DNA of 64,000 bases. Source: Phycisphaerales bacterium (GTDB taxonomy: Bacteria; Planctomycetota; Phycisphaerae; UBA1845; UTPLA1). The stretch covers positions 2,170,001-2,234,000 of the forward strand of contig JACKHI010000001.1 in NCBI GenBank assembly GCA_020639075.1. Reading direction: 5' to 3'. Every line of letters begins with the position of its first letter. Within the stretch, counting starts at the first letter, position 1. Below, one piece after another: positions 37,135 through 47,800 of this stretch. The translations under genes were made by a program, and so were the position numbers. The notes under the pieces are model-generated. The model saw only the letters and a list, made by a program, of their open reading frames with translations, had not been told where the DNA came from and ran no database searches.

Positions 37135-38088
37135 ATGCAAAAGAGCGAAGACAATCTGATCGCCTGGATCGCCGATCGCGTCGGCAATTCCGCCAACGGC
37201 ATCGTCGGCATCGGTGACGACATGGCCATCCTGAATGTCGGCGATGAGACAATCCTCACGGCCGCCGACATGCTGCTGGACGGCGTCCATTTCGACACGC
37301 GCCGGCACTCGCCCCGCCAGATCGGTCGCAAGGCGCTGGCCGTCAACCTGTCGGATTGCGCGGCGATGGCCGTTCGGCCCTGGGCAGCGCTGGTCAGCGT
37401 CGCCCTGCCCGCGGACTGGTCGATGGAGCTCGCACAGGAACTCTTCGAAGGCCTCAGCGAACTTGCCGACGCCTTCGACTGTCGCCTCATCGGCGGCGAC
37501 ACCAACAGCTGGCATCGGCCCCTCGCGATTGACGTCACGATCCTCGCGAGGCCATACGATAATTTGCGACCTGTCCAACGCCGGGGCGCGGTGCCCGGCG
37601 ACGCCGTCTTCGTCACGGGCCGGCTTGGCGGCAGCCTGGCAAGCCATCAGATGACATTCACGCCCCGCGTCAATGAGGCACGTCAACTGTCGACGGTGCT
37701 CGGAGCGGACCTGCACGCAATGATGGACCTCAGCGACGGTCTATCAACGGACGCGCGGCGGATGGCGTGTGCTGCCGGCGTCGGGATGGTGTTTGATCGG
37801 GCCCAACTGCTGGGCGTCGCCAGTGATACGGCGAGGATGAGCGCCGCCGACAACGACGCATTGCTCGCCAGCATTGTCGGAGACGGCGAGGATTTCGAAC
37901 TGCTTTTCGCGACTTCCGCTGATCGGACATCGGACGTGCCCGATCGAATTGCGATCCAACAAGCGGGCGTCGCGGACACGCCGATCACCTGCATCGGGAA
38001 GGTTGTCGAAGAGTCAGGCATTTGGCTACAGTCAACTGATGGTGCACGCAAACCGCTCGAGCCCGCGGGGTGGCAGCACTTCCGATGA
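37135..38088 (+). CDS. thiL: Thiamine-monophosphate kinase
   Basis: Last step of thiamine diphosphate synthesis, phosphorylating thiamine phosphate with ATP. The 317-residue protein matches ThiL: GIGDDMAIL near the N-terminus, ADMLLDGVHF, the AVNLSDCAAM metal-binding motif, LIGGDTN, and MDLSDGLSTD in the C-terminal half, with GDGEDFELLF near the end. A GTG start at 37090 is possible but would add 15 residues not usual in the family. The stop overlaps the start of tsaE (ATGA), so the two are translationally coupled. Confidence 0.95.
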   Translation: MQKSEDNLIAWIADRVGNSANGIVGIGDDMAILNVGDETILTAADMLLDGVHFDTRRHSPRQIGRKALAVNLSDCAAMAVRPWAALVSVALPADWSMELAQELFEGLSELADAFDCRLIGGDTNSWHRPLAIDVTILARPYDNLRPVQRRGAVPGDAVFVTGRLGGSLASHQMTFTPRVNEARQLSTVLGADLHAMMDLSDGLSTDARRMACAAGVGMVFDRAQLLGVASDTARMSAADNDALLASIVGDGEDFELLFATSADRTSDVPDRIAIQQAGVADTPITCIGKVVEESGIWLQSTDGARKPLEPAGWQHFR

Positions 38089-38573
38089 ATCGCGACACGA
38101 CGATCACACTCACGACGCACAGCGTCGAAGAGACGCTCGCCCTCGGCGAACGCATCGGCCGCGGGCTGACCGGCGGCGACTGCCTCGCCCTCGTGGGACA
38201 GCTCGGCGCGGGGAAGACCTATCTCGTGAAGGGAATTGCGCGGGGGCTCGGCGTGAAGAATGAACGTAGCGTCAACAGCCCGACGTTCGTGCTCGTCAAC
38301 GAATACAACGGCCGCGTGGCGATCCATCATCTCGACGCCTATCGCCTTGGCAGCGCCGACGAATTGATCGATCTCGGCTTCGAGGAGATGTGCGCTGACG
38401 CTTCGATCGCGATTGTCGAGTGGGCCGACCGAGTTCCGGAAGCGATGCCTGCAAACTCGCTATGGATCCGGATCGAGGTCGCAGGAGAAACGGACCGACG
38501 AATCGAGATTCGGTGCTCTGACGCCACTTTGGCGAAGCGACTCGCAGATGCAGGCGTGGGGCCCAGTCGTTAA
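38085..38573 (+). CDS. tsaE: tRNA threonylcarbamoyladenosine biosynthesis ATPase TsaE
   Basis: P-loop ATPase of the TsaBDE complex that makes t6A37 in tRNA. The 162-residue protein has the Walker A motif GQLGAGKT at 38-45, the family's SPTFVLVNEY segment, HLDAYRL, and the IVEWADR motif. The ATG at 38085 overlaps the thiL stop. TsaB and TsaD are not in the window. The gene is convergent with the SGNH hydrolase gene, with 12 bases between the stops. Confidence 0.95.
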   Translation: MNRDTTITLTTHSVEETLALGERIGRGLTGGDCLALVGQLGAGKTYLVKGIARGLGVKNERSVNSPTFVLVNEYNGRVAIHHLDAYRLGSADELIDLGFEEMCADASIAIVEWADRVPEAMPANSLWIRIEVAGETDRRIEIRCSDATLAKRLADAGVGPSR

Positions 38574-38585
38574 CGGGTGCGCGTA

Positions 38586-40688
38586 TTACGAACCGCTGGA
38601 CTGTAATCGCATCAGCAACGTCTGGCATGCCTGGGAGAGTCGCGGGTCCTTGACGGGCGACTTCAACACACGAATGGCGGAATCCGTCTGCCCCGTCCGC
38701 ACGAGCGAGTCAACGAGCGCCTGGACCACTTCAAAGCCCGACATGTCGACAACGGACTTGAGCGCGGTGTTCAGATCCGGAATCGCCCGCGTGTGATCGC
38801 CGACAAGGTGATAGACGAGTCCGAGATGCCGGGAGAGTTCCGCATTGCGAACGCCCGTCGCGCGGTACATCGTCTCGCCGTCGTCGATCATCGCCTTGGC
38901 CAGCGCAATGTCGTCCGCCGAGAGTTCCGAACGCAATCGGCGACGGGCCATCAGTTCACGCCACGTCAACTCGAGATTCCAAAGGGAATACTCGGCAACA
39001 CTTCGTCGTGCGATCGAGAGAATGCGATCGGCCTTTTCAAACTGCCCTTCCGACATCAGCACGGCGCCGACGAATCCTGTGATCGGCCGGAATCCGCCGC
39101 TGTGCGTCTCGGGCTTCTGCCAGTACCGGATTGCCTCGATTTCCGATTCGGAGAATCCCTTTTCATACTCGGCGCAGAGACGCTCCGACCGCGCCAATGC
39201 CTCGGGATTACTCTCGGCATAGAACGGCGCCCGAAACAACGTGCGCATGCGATGCTCCACGCCGAATCGATCATATTCGTTTTCACCGAGCCTTTTCGCA
39301 TAGACATCCCACGTCGGCTGCTGCGCCGCCGTCGCACGGTCGACGCGCAACGGGCCGGTCAATTGCGACATGCGCTTGATCAAACTTTCGGCGATCAGGG
39401 CCTGGCCTCGCAACGTCGGATGCACATGGTCGTCCATCAGCTCCCAACCCGTCGCCCCGCCCGGACTCGCTTCCCGAAAATCGGCTTCCAGGTCGCAGAG
39501 AATCGCCCCACCGTCATTAGCGACGCGGCGAACGACGTCGCTGAGCGTTCCCGGCGCTCGCCATGGCATCGGATCGAGTTCCAGTGCTCGCTTGTAATGC
39601 GAAAGCGCGTCGTCATCGCGTCCCAGTGCGGTCAAACATCGGCCAAGAAGGTGATGCGCCCTCGCATGTTGCGGATCCAGAGAGACCGCGTCCTCCAGCG
39701 GTTTGATCGCCTCCGCTGGGCTCGTCGGCATCAAGCGAACAGCGTCCGCGAGGGACGCCTCGAATCGCTTCAGCGCGGCGGCGTCGAGCGTTGGTTCGAG
39801 ATCGCGCCCCAGCGGCGCCATGTCGCGCTCATTCGCGGGCAGCGTGCAGATGATGACCGGCACGTCGCGCGCCGTGCACGCCGCGACCATCGTCGTTAGG
39901 TGATTCCGCAGGTTGTCCGCCGCGGCCGCGCGCCGTGCGTCGTCGGGGCCGATTCGTCCGTCGGCAATCACGCACTCCATCAGGCTCTTCGCGCGATCGT
40001 CATCGGCCGGCGCCGCTTCGGGCGCCTGACGCGTGCGGACGTCCGCGAACCATTGGCCGAGGCCTGTCTTGCGGAACGCTCGCGCCGCCTTCATCGTCCA
40101 GGTCGACTGGCCGAATGCATGCAACGAGGCGACGCCGCAGGCCCCGTAGAACTCATTGTTGCCACTGTAGATGATGACCAGATCGGGCTCGTATTCGAGC
40201 GCCTCGTCAAGGATGTACATCACGGGAAAGCTGGCGACGGCCGTTGTTCCGAAATTCAACACCTCGAGGTCCCGGCCGGGCCAAAGATCTTTCAGCATCG
40301 CCTCGAGAAACGACGTGGAAACGAGGGGCTTCGGCTGAGGAAAACCCCGCATCGCCGATCCGCCGAATGTCATGATCCGCGTCCGCCCTTTCGGCTTCGG
40401 CGTGACGAAAACATGTTCTTCCATGCTTCCGGTCGTACTCAGATTCTGCCAGAAGAATGTGTTGATACCGGGTTGAAAGGTACCGACGTATTGCGTACCT
40501 CGGTACTCCTTCATTTTCTTGAGGACCGGCGGGTATCCGCCATACCCTGCGAGTCGGCAGATCGCCTCGCCGATCAGAATGGGCGACAGCGACAAGAGCA
40601 CAGCGACGATGCGGAACATCCACTTTCGTCGAGGAGACATGAGACGAGGCGCGGGTGCGGCAGTCGACTTGTCGGATTCGACATTCAT
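38586..40688 (-). CDS. Membrane-anchored SGNH hydrolase with TPR repeats
   Basis: A 700-residue protein. One N-terminal membrane helix (about 25-45) places the rest outside the cytoplasm. The SGNH fold follows: block I is FGGSAMRGF (Ser as nucleophile), block III is YSGNNEFYG with the oxyanion Asn, and block V is DDHVHPT with the catalytic Asp-His pair. A TPR-like stretch (DPQHARAHHLLGRCLTALG and following) is inserted between blocks III and V, and more helical repeats fill the C-terminal third. It may act as an esterase or O-acetyl-group enzyme on surface polysaccharide, but the substrate is not evident. The TPRs suggest it works in a complex. Confidence 0.82.
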   Translation of the reverse strand: MNVESDKSTAAPAPRLMSPRRKWMFRIVAVLLSLSPILIGEAICRLAGYGGYPPVLKKMKEYRGTQYVGTFQPGINTFFWQNLSTTGSMEEHVFVTPKPKGRTRIMTFGGSAMRGFPQPKPLVSTSFLEAMLKDLWPGRDLEVLNFGTTAVASFPVMYILDEALEYEPDLVIIYSGNNEFYGACGVASLHAFGQSTWTMKAARAFRKTGLGQWFADVRTRQAPEAAPADDDRAKSLMECVIADGRIGPDDARRAAAADNLRNHLTTMVAACTARDVPVIICTLPANERDMAPLGRDLEPTLDAAALKRFEASLADAVRLMPTSPAEAIKPLEDAVSLDPQHARAHHLLGRCLTALGRDDDALSHYKRALELDPMPWRAPGTLSDVVRRVANDGGAILCDLEADFREASPGGATGWELMDDHVHPTLRGQALIAESLIKRMSQLTGPLRVDRATAAQQPTWDVYAKRLGENEYDRFGVEHRMRTLFRAPFYAESNPEALARSERLCAEYEKGFSESEIEAIRYWQKPETHSGGFRPITGFVGAVLMSEGQFEKADRILSIARRSVAEYSLWNLELTWRELMARRRLRSELSADDIALAKAMIDDGETMYRATGVRNAELSRHLGLVYHLVGDHTRAIPDLNTALKSVVDMSGFEVVQALVDSLVRTGQTDSAIRVLKSPVKDPRLSQACQTLLMRLQSSGS

Positions 40689-40779
40689 GCGCTGAAAATC
40701 AACAGACAGCGTTGCGTTTGCTGCAGGGATTCACGGGATCTGCACCAGATCGCGTCGCAACATGATCTGAGTATATACG

Positions 40780-40811
40780 AAAAAAGAAGCGCAGCCGCTT
40801 GGCTGCGCTTC
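40780..40811 (-). terminator. Rho-independent terminator of the PEP-CTERM gene
   Basis: Reading leftwards, an 11-bp perfect stem (GAAGCGCAGCC with GGCTGCGCTTC) and a 4-base loop are followed by a run of six T. It lies about 80 bases past the stop of the PEP-CTERM gene. Confidence 0.9.
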
Positions 40812-40889
40812 TCGAGGAAAATCCAGTTGGCTCTCATTGTCGGCTCAATCGCATGCTTCAGCGATGCATGGAGCCTTTCGTCGTCGAAA

Positions 40890-41603
40890 TCAGCGTCGGC
40901 GGCGAATCAGCGCCAAAGCGCCGAAGCCGAGCAGCGCCATCGTCGCCGGCTCCGGCGTGATGACCGTCTTGACTGTGCCGTTGAGAACGTCAACCCACAT
41001 TTCGACGTGGTTGTTCACGGCGTCCGTCGTGAAGTCGATGTTGTTCGTGTTTACGTTGCGGCTGTTGGTGCTGATGGAGTCCCAGCTTCCCGTAACCACC
41101 GGCTTCCAGGCGTAGTTGCCCGGCGCCAGCGTGGCCTCAAACTTGAAAATGCCGCCGCCCTGGTCGGCCATCGGCGTGTTAATATTACCGTTGTCCCAAT
41201 CGGAACCACCCACCTGGCTCTGGAAGCTGCCGGTTGCCGTCCAGCTCGTGTTCGGCTCAAAGGCCACTTTGACGCGATTCGTGTCCGGCAGCCAGCCGTC
41301 CGCGTAGGTGTTCGTGTCGAGCGTGAGCGTGTTGCTGCCGGTTCCGTCGCCGTATGCCCACTGGTTGCCGGCAGGATGCACTTTGGAATCCCAGTTGCCT
41401 GGCAGCGAGATGATGTCGAACAACTCGCGATTATTCGGCGTGCCCGTCCAGGAGTAGTCCCAGATGCCGCTCCCGCCGAACGTCTCGGTCATTGCATTGC
41501 CGTTGACGTCCCAACCGTTGGTCGTGCCCGGGCACCAGAAATCAGCGTGCGCGGGTGCGGCGATCAACATGACGATCGCCAGTGCTTTTACAAATGTCTT
41601 CAT
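40890..41603 (-). CDS. PEP-CTERM protein with starch-binding-like fold
   Basis: A 237-residue exported protein. A signal peptide (about 1-20) is followed by a beta-rich domain (NNRELFDIISLPGNWDSKVHPAGNQW; FEATLAPGNYAWKPVVTGSWDSIS) that resembles starch-binding X25/CBM-type modules of pullulanases. The C-terminus is a textbook PEP-CTERM sorting signal: PEPATMALLGFGALALIRRRR, a PEP motif, a membrane span and an Arg cluster, recognised by an exosortase that is not in this window. An AAGGAG ribosome-binding site precedes the ATG. Its place beside amylase genes supports a role in holding alpha-glucan at the cell surface. The PEP-CTERM call is firm; the binding-domain call is moderate. Confidence 0.82.
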   Translation of the reverse strand: MKTFVKALAIVMLIAAPAHADFWCPGTTNGWDVNGNAMTETFGGSGIWDYSWTGTPNNRELFDIISLPGNWDSKVHPAGNQWAYGDGTGSNTLTLDTNTYADGWLPDTNRVKVAFEPNTSWTATGSFQSQVGGSDWDNGNINTPMADQGGGIFKFEATLAPGNYAWKPVVTGSWDSISTNSRNVNTNNIDFTTDAVNNHVEMWVDVLNGTVKTVITPEPATMALLGFGALALIRRRR

Positions 41604-41800
41604 TCCTCTGCTCCTTTATTCTTGCGAGAACCGCAATAGAAAAAACGGGAAATACACTTCTTGCTCCGACCGAACGAGCGGTCGCAACCAGTATTCACTT
41701 ACCGGGTGCTCGAAACGACTCACTACGAAGCGCCGGACACCCGCCAATCGAAGGCCCAGTTTCCTGCGACCTACCCGTCGCCCACTAAGCCAAGCCCTCT

Positions 41801-41816
41801 GAAAAAACATTTTATC
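41801..41816. promoter_or_regulatory. Candidate LacI-type operator (site 3)
   Basis: On the minus strand GATAAAATGTTTTTTC matches 13 of 16 bases of the site before lacI (GGTAAAAGGTTTTATC). It lies about 200 bases upstream of the PEP-CTERM gene. The rest of 41604-41926 holds only the ribosome-binding site and a small hairpin (AGCCCG/CGGGCT at 41904-41918) just after the amylase stop. Confidence 0.45.
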
Positions 41817-41926
41817 AGGGCCGCAATCGCGATTCAATCGTTTTTGCCGACCCCTTTGTCCGAGATCTTTTCGCCCCTCAAAACTCACAGGACCGCGGCA
41901 ATAAGCCCGTCACGGGCTCCCGGCGC

Positions 41927-44680
41927 CTACTGTGACACCAGAATCGTCGCAAAGTCCGATATGTCGCCGACATTCACCAGACCGTCGCAATTCGTGTCCG
42001 CCGTCGGAAGGAAGAACTCTAGCTGCACCAGCGATACGAACAATTCGACATCGAGGCCGTTGATTGCACCGTCGGCGTTCAGGTCACCGACGCCCAATGC
42101 CGACCCCGTGAACGACTGGACCCCGGTAAACGTCTCGTGACGGGTATTTCGAACGCCGTCCGGGCGAACCTCGACGGCGACGATATCCACGCGATGGTTG
42201 CCCGTCGTCAGCAGGCTCCGAGTCAGCGTGAAAGTGTCGGCGAACCGCGTCGCCCTGTTCGACGCGCCCATCGCCAACCCTTCAAAGTTCGTATCGTCCT
42301 GCCGATCCAGGAAAACATACACGTCGTCGACGCTGCCTTGGGCTTCAATCACGAAGTTCACGGGCGTCGTCATCACATCGTGATCGCACGTCGCCGTCGG
42401 CGAAACAAACTGGAATGCCGGCGCTTCGTTGTCCACGAAGATCACGATCCTGAATTCGCCGAACAACGGCTGGGTTCCGCCGGGGCGATGCCGGTACGCT
42501 CGCACAGTAATGTAGTGATATCCGTCGCCGAGTTGCGATGCATCAATCGTCTGTCGATACGTGCCTGTGCCGCCACCGAAGCGCGGCGAGTTTTCCGTCA
42601 GGAAGTCCTCGAAGCCGTAATCGACAGCCGTCGAATCCGTATGATCGACGCCGCCGTTGCCGTTGTGGTCGACGAATCCCGAGTCAATCCGAAAGACGGC
42701 CGCGTCGTCCGTGTTCGGATCCGATGGGTCCGTCTGCTGCGTCTGAAGGAGAATATCGAACGTCGACGACGTCACGATCGTGACGGGATTGACGCGCTGC
42801 CGAGGATCGGGCGTGCTCGCCGAATCCGGCGGCGCGACGATCGTTGTCGCATTGGCGATGGACAGCGTGCCCGTCGGTACGGCCGGACCGTAGATCACAT
42901 ACCCGTTGCGATGCGACGCCTGGGCCGTGCTGCTGTTTCGCGGTACGCGGAAGTTCGAGATGACGCCGCCCGCGCCGACAGTGATGAGCTCGGGGATGTC
43001 GCCGTTCGGATCGACGATCGGGCTCGCCGCATTGCCCGTCAGCTCGTGCAGCCTCGTGCCGGCGGGAAACGCCGTCGTGATCGACACGCTGTCGAAACCA
43101 TTGGCGTTGCTGTCGTTCAGCCCTACGAGCACATTGTCTTCGCTCGACGGACTTCGGCGCGTGAATGCAAGCACGTCGTTGCGATTGCTGTTCAGCGGGA
43201 AAAAGAACCCGCGTCCATACTGGTTGCGAATCTTGACAAGCGTCGTAATGCGAGTGCCGCCGAGCCCGATCGCATCGAGCCGGCTGTCCGGCGCCGGGAA
43301 CCCAGGCACGCCGAATTCGAGCGCGTTGTGATACACGACGGCCGGCCCCGGCCGCATCAGCACGTACGCCTGAGATACTGTGTCGTCGAGATTAAAGCTG
43401 TTGTCGTGGCTCGTGACGTGATGCACGCCGACAGTGCCGTTGTTGAACCCGTCGTCCGCATTGTCCACCGAAGCGCCGAGGACATTATTCCAGTTCCCGA
43501 ATCCGCCGGCAGAGATAATATCGCGGAGCTGCCCCGCTTCATTCAAGTCCAACGCATCGCGGTTACCGAACTCCCAACCCAATGCGGGCCAGCCAGGACC
43601 GCCGTTCTCTCCCGGCTTGCGGACCCAGTCGAGAATGCGGCTGTTGCCCTCGACGGCTTCGCCGAAGGAATACGGCGTCTTTGATACACCATCGAAATCG
43701 ACGTATCGACCGTAGACCGCCGCATCCCAGAGATTGTCGAAGAACCACTCGGGCGTGTGCTTGATCGCATCGAGTCGGAAGCCGTCCACTTTCAGGACTT
43801 CCAGGTAGTACTTCGTCGTCCTGAGCAGAAGTCTGGATGCGCTCTCCGGCACGGCATCCCCTGCCGCCGGATCCGCAGTGTTGAAGGGGTAGAACGTGTA
43901 CTGCGGCGGGTTCGGATTGCGACTTGTCCCGGGATTGTTCGGCATGATCGCTGGCAGATCCGTATCCGGGTAGAACTTCGCATTCGCCGGATCGGGCTGA
44001 TTGCGAACCGCGCCGGGCAGCATGGGAATGTTGTCGGCATCGACGGCGACCGGATGGCGGATCCACTCATACGCCGCGCCGCCCTTCGACTGGTCGATGT
44101 CGATCAGGCCGAGCAGGCGACCATCATAGAGGTTGTAGCATCCGTCATTGGGGTTCGTGGACTGCGGACATCCATTGCTGTAGGCGTGGAAATCGCCGAA
44201 CGCATCGCCCGGCAGCTCCAGCGCGAAGCCGGGATAGCCGCCGTTCTCCCAAAACGAGTTCCCGTTGTTCAGAAACGGATCGTCGGACGTCGTGATATCG
44301 GGGAAGGAATTGTGATTGAGGAGGAAGTCGACATACACGCGCACGTTGGCGCGATGCGACTGGTCGACCATGAGCCGGAACCCGCTCTCGGTGCCGTAAC
44401 GCGTGGGGCTCGTCGTCGACCCGAGGTCAAATCGATCGAACAGGTCATAGCCGACGCCTGACGTCCCCGCTGTCGCCTTTTGGACCGGCGGCAACCACGT
44501 GCCGTCGTATCCGGCCATGAATACGTCGGGCATTCGATAGCGAATCGTGTCCCAGCCGGACTCGAAGTACTGGAGAATCGTGGGTGGATCCTGAGCCGCA
44601 TTCGCCGTCGCCGCGAACGCAGCCAGCGCCGGCAACATGAGCAGTCTCACGAGTCCTGTCCGAGCAAACCTGCCGATCAT
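41927..44680 (-). CDS. Secreted GH13 alpha-amylase with dockerin-like tail
   Basis: A 917-residue exported glycoside hydrolase of family GH13, expected to cut alpha-1,4-glucans outside the cytoplasm. The signal peptide ends at about residue 30 (ANA). The catalytic triad is visible: nucleophile D304 in GFRLDAIKH, acid/base E341 in FGEAVEG, and D426 in TSHDNSF. An all-beta region follows, then a C-terminal EF-hand/dockerin-like pair (GDLNADGAINGLDVELF and ADTNCDGLVNVGDI). The frame is open to 44866, but the ATG at 44680 is chosen because GGGGGAAGG precedes it and the signal peptide starts there. Confidence 0.9.
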   Translation of the reverse strand: MIGRFARTGLVRLLMLPALAAFAATANAAQDPPTILQYFESGWDTIRYRMPDVFMAGYDGTWLPPVQKATAGTSGVGYDLFDRFDLGSTTSPTRYGTESGFRLMVDQSHRANVRVYVDFLLNHNSFPDITTSDDPFLNNGNSFWENGGYPGFALELPGDAFGDFHAYSNGCPQSTNPNDGCYNLYDGRLLGLIDIDQSKGGAAYEWIRHPVAVDADNIPMLPGAVRNQPDPANAKFYPDTDLPAIMPNNPGTSRNPNPPQYTFYPFNTADPAAGDAVPESASRLLLRTTKYYLEVLKVDGFRLDAIKHTPEWFFDNLWDAAVYGRYVDFDGVSKTPYSFGEAVEGNSRILDWVRKPGENGGPGWPALGWEFGNRDALDLNEAGQLRDIISAGGFGNWNNVLGASVDNADDGFNNGTVGVHHVTSHDNSFNLDDTVSQAYVLMRPGPAVVYHNALEFGVPGFPAPDSRLDAIGLGGTRITTLVKIRNQYGRGFFFPLNSNRNDVLAFTRRSPSSEDNVLVGLNDSNANGFDSVSITTAFPAGTRLHELTGNAASPIVDPNGDIPELITVGAGGVISNFRVPRNSSTAQASHRNGYVIYGPAVPTGTLSIANATTIVAPPDSASTPDPRQRVNPVTIVTSSTFDILLQTQQTDPSDPNTDDAAVFRIDSGFVDHNGNGGVDHTDSTAVDYGFEDFLTENSPRFGGGTGTYRQTIDASQLGDGYHYITVRAYRHRPGGTQPLFGEFRIVIFVDNEAPAFQFVSPTATCDHDVMTTPVNFVIEAQGSVDDVYVFLDRQDDTNFEGLAMGASNRATRFADTFTLTRSLLTTGNHRVDIVAVEVRPDGVRNTRHETFTGVQSFTGSALGVGDLNADGAINGLDVELFVSLVQLEFFLPTADTNCDGLVNVGDISDFATILVSQ

Positions 44681-44764
44681 CTGGCCTTCCCCCGTCAACA
44701 CATTCGCCGAGCGCCCCGGAAAACTCGGAGGGCTCCGAGAACATGTCACTGTGAATCTGTGATA

Positions 44765-44805
44765 GGGGAAACCCGTCCGCGATCGACGGCGCGATCGTGG
44801 ACGGG
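44765..44805 (-). terminator. Hairpin after the 1443-residue protein gene
   Basis: A 14-bp stem (CCCGTCCGCGATCG with CGATCGTGGACGGG, one G-U) and a 6-base loop, followed on the minus strand by TTTCCCC. Its position between the two minus-strand genes suggests partial or full termination. Confidence 0.6.
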
Positions 44806-44873
44806 CATTCCCGCTGCATGCGCGATGCGATCGGCTCGCCGGTCGCACCACGCAACGTCTTCTCAATCTCGAA

Positions 44874-47800
44874 TCACGGCACCAAAGCGTTGACGAACGC
44901 CTGAACGTCCAGGCCGTCGATGTCGCCGCTGTTGTCCACGTCCGCCTTCATCAGCGGACACGGGTCCGTGTTCGTTCCGAGCAACACATCAACGAAGGCC
45001 GTGATGTCGTTGACCGACGGGTCGACGCTCGTGATGTCCACGCTTCCGTCGCCGGTAATGTCCGCCGGATCACTGCCACACGGATTCGGCGTCGTCAGCG
45101 TGTAGGTGAAGAACTGGTTCCCCGCGCCGATCGCTTCGTTGCTGAGATCGACGAGTCCGGGATTCCCGATGTTCCCCGCATCACCGCGGCCGAGCGGCGG
45201 CAGGAACTGGTTCGACAGGTAACCAAACTGACCGGACACGTACGCCAGCAATTTGATCTGCGTCATTCCGTCGGCCGTCAGCATGCCGATGTCGCCGAAC
45301 GGAATGTCGAACTCCATGCCGGTTTCCGCAGACGTCGCATTCGCGGCGCTGTCGGCCGTCACACCCGCGACGTTGCTGTCGTCGAACGCGATCTGGAGGC
45401 AAAGCGGATTATTCGGCGGCGTCGGGCTCGCCTGGTTGCCGAACTGCGTGTAGTTGTCCTGCGTCGCCAGTGCGCCGTTCACATCCAGCCCGTCGCCCAT
45501 GAACGCCGGGACGTTGGTTCCGTCAAATCCCGTCGGCGACGTGTACGACAGGTTGTTCTTCATCGTGTACGTCGCAAACTGCGTGCCGGGAACCGTCGTC
45601 AAATTGACGCCCGTTTCCGCGAGGTTGTTGACGCCGCCGCCCGCGCCCGGCAGGAGCTGGTTGCTCCAATAGCCGCCGCCGGAGACGACGTATGCAGCGA
45701 CGCGAATATCCGCACCATCCGCCGGCGTGCCGTTGAGCCCGACCAGCGAGGCGCGATCGATCGCGAGCTGGAAGCCCTTCCGCGCTGTTCGCGCGTTGAC
45801 GATCTGCTGGCTCGGCGGGCTGCCCATGTCGTCATCGTCCGCCGGGTTGGAATTCACTCCGGCGGCATTCGTGTTGTCATAGGCGAAGATGTCCGATCCC
45901 GTCGGCGGCAACGCACTCGCCATCTGCGTCAACGGCGTGACAACGTTGCCCGCAATGTCGACCAGCGTCGCCGTGTCCGCCTGCGTGTTGAACACAACGG
46001 CGAACTCGGGAATGAAGTCGTCATCCATGATGTCGCCGCTCATGCCCACCAGTGCGCTCGGGTATGTCGGATTGCCCGTATTCAGCGCCGGCGCCGTCGC
46101 CGACGTCAGGAAGGTATCGAGAAGCACGACAATCGCATTGCCATTCGCTTCGAGGTTTCCGGACAGACCGAGGTAGAGGTTGTTGGCATCGTTCTGCACG
46201 AACATCTGATCAAGTTCGCTGCCCGCCGAAAGGTCGCCCGGCGGCGGAGCCAACGTCCCATCGCCCGAGTTTCGCGTCGCGACGCCCAGGTACCGAGTGA
46301 CGTTCGTCGACAGCGCCGTCAGATAGGCGTCGTAGAAGGTGCTGCCGCCCATTCTCGCCTGAACCGTCAACGCATAATCCGGAGCGAAAGCACTGTCGAA
46401 CATGAACTGATTGACGCCCGGTTCGCCGTTACCTCCGCCAAGTGCGTCGGGCGGCGACGTGATGCCCGACGGCGTCGTCGAACCGGCCTGGTCATCCGTA
46501 TCGAGAAGGAGAACGAACGCGTTGCGGTTGTTCTCGAGGTTGCCCGTGATGCCGACGCGCAGTCGATTGTCCGTGTTCGTCACGAACATGACGTCCATTT
46601 CCGATCCAGGAGGATTGGACGGCGGCGCAATGATCGTGTCTTCAAAACAGGTGTAGTTGTTCTGGACGGCACGCGAGCTTCCGGCCAATGCCGAGAACGC
46701 GCTCGGAATGCTCTGAGCGCTGAAGGCGCCGGGTTTCGTCGTCCGGACCGGCAGTGATACCGTCACGTATTGATTTCCCGTGTAAGGCGCCTCGCCGAGA
46801 TCGATTCCCGCAGGCAGCAGGTCCGCCACGAAGCCGGGGCAGCCGATGGCGCCGCCGAGATCGTCGCGAAGACTGATGCTCCACGAATTCAACGTACCCG
46901 TATTACCGGTCACGAAGTCAGTGATGAACAGAACCCATTCACCCGCCGTCGGATCGGCGTCATTAAACGTCAACAGGGATTCCCACGACTCGAAGTCGGG
47001 CGAACTGCCGGGAGCCGTCCAGTTCGCCTGGTCCTCGCCGCCCACGACAAACGTGGTGTTCATGTTGGCGCCGGCCGCGTTGGCATTCGTCGTGACAAGC
47101 TGCGGACCGTCCCAAAGTCGGACGGTGCGATCCGAGTCCGTGTGCCACAGATCGATGGCCAACTCGCTCATGTCCGGATGCGTGATGTCGACCGTGACTT
47201 CAATACCCGTCACGCGCGAGAGCCCCTGCGTGATTGCATCGCTCGGCGTGATCGTGTCGGAGGCCGTGTTCGGCACATCGCCCGCCATCGCGTCACTCAG
47301 CGCGACCATCGGCGCCGCGGATTCGTTCGCCAGCAGCGTCGCACCCGTCTCATTGAGCGGCGGCAACCACTGATTGCTGACGAAGCCCGTCCCGCCCGTG
47401 ATCGTCGCGGCGATCTTGATATCGTCGAGCTGTCCCGGCGAGAGACCAAGATCGCTCAGCAGAATCGAGAACTGAACGCCGCTGTTTGCCGTCAACGCCG
47501 CCTCTGACTGGCGAATCGGATCGTCGCCGATAATGCCGTTGACGCCGGCGATGTTGCTGAGGTCCGCCGAATAGACGCTGAGGTCGCCGCCCGTGTGAAC
47601 GGCCGTATCCGTCGAGAACGTCAGCGGCGTGTTGATGCCGAACTCGAATTCGACGATGTCGGCGTGATGCTGATTCCCGCCGCGATCATATTGAATCGCA
47701 AGATCCGGCGTGAAATCGTCATCGAAGACGAATTGATCCATGCCCTGCAACGCCGGATCGTCGCCGAACGCCGCCGGATTGTTGGTCGACAGGTTGTTGG

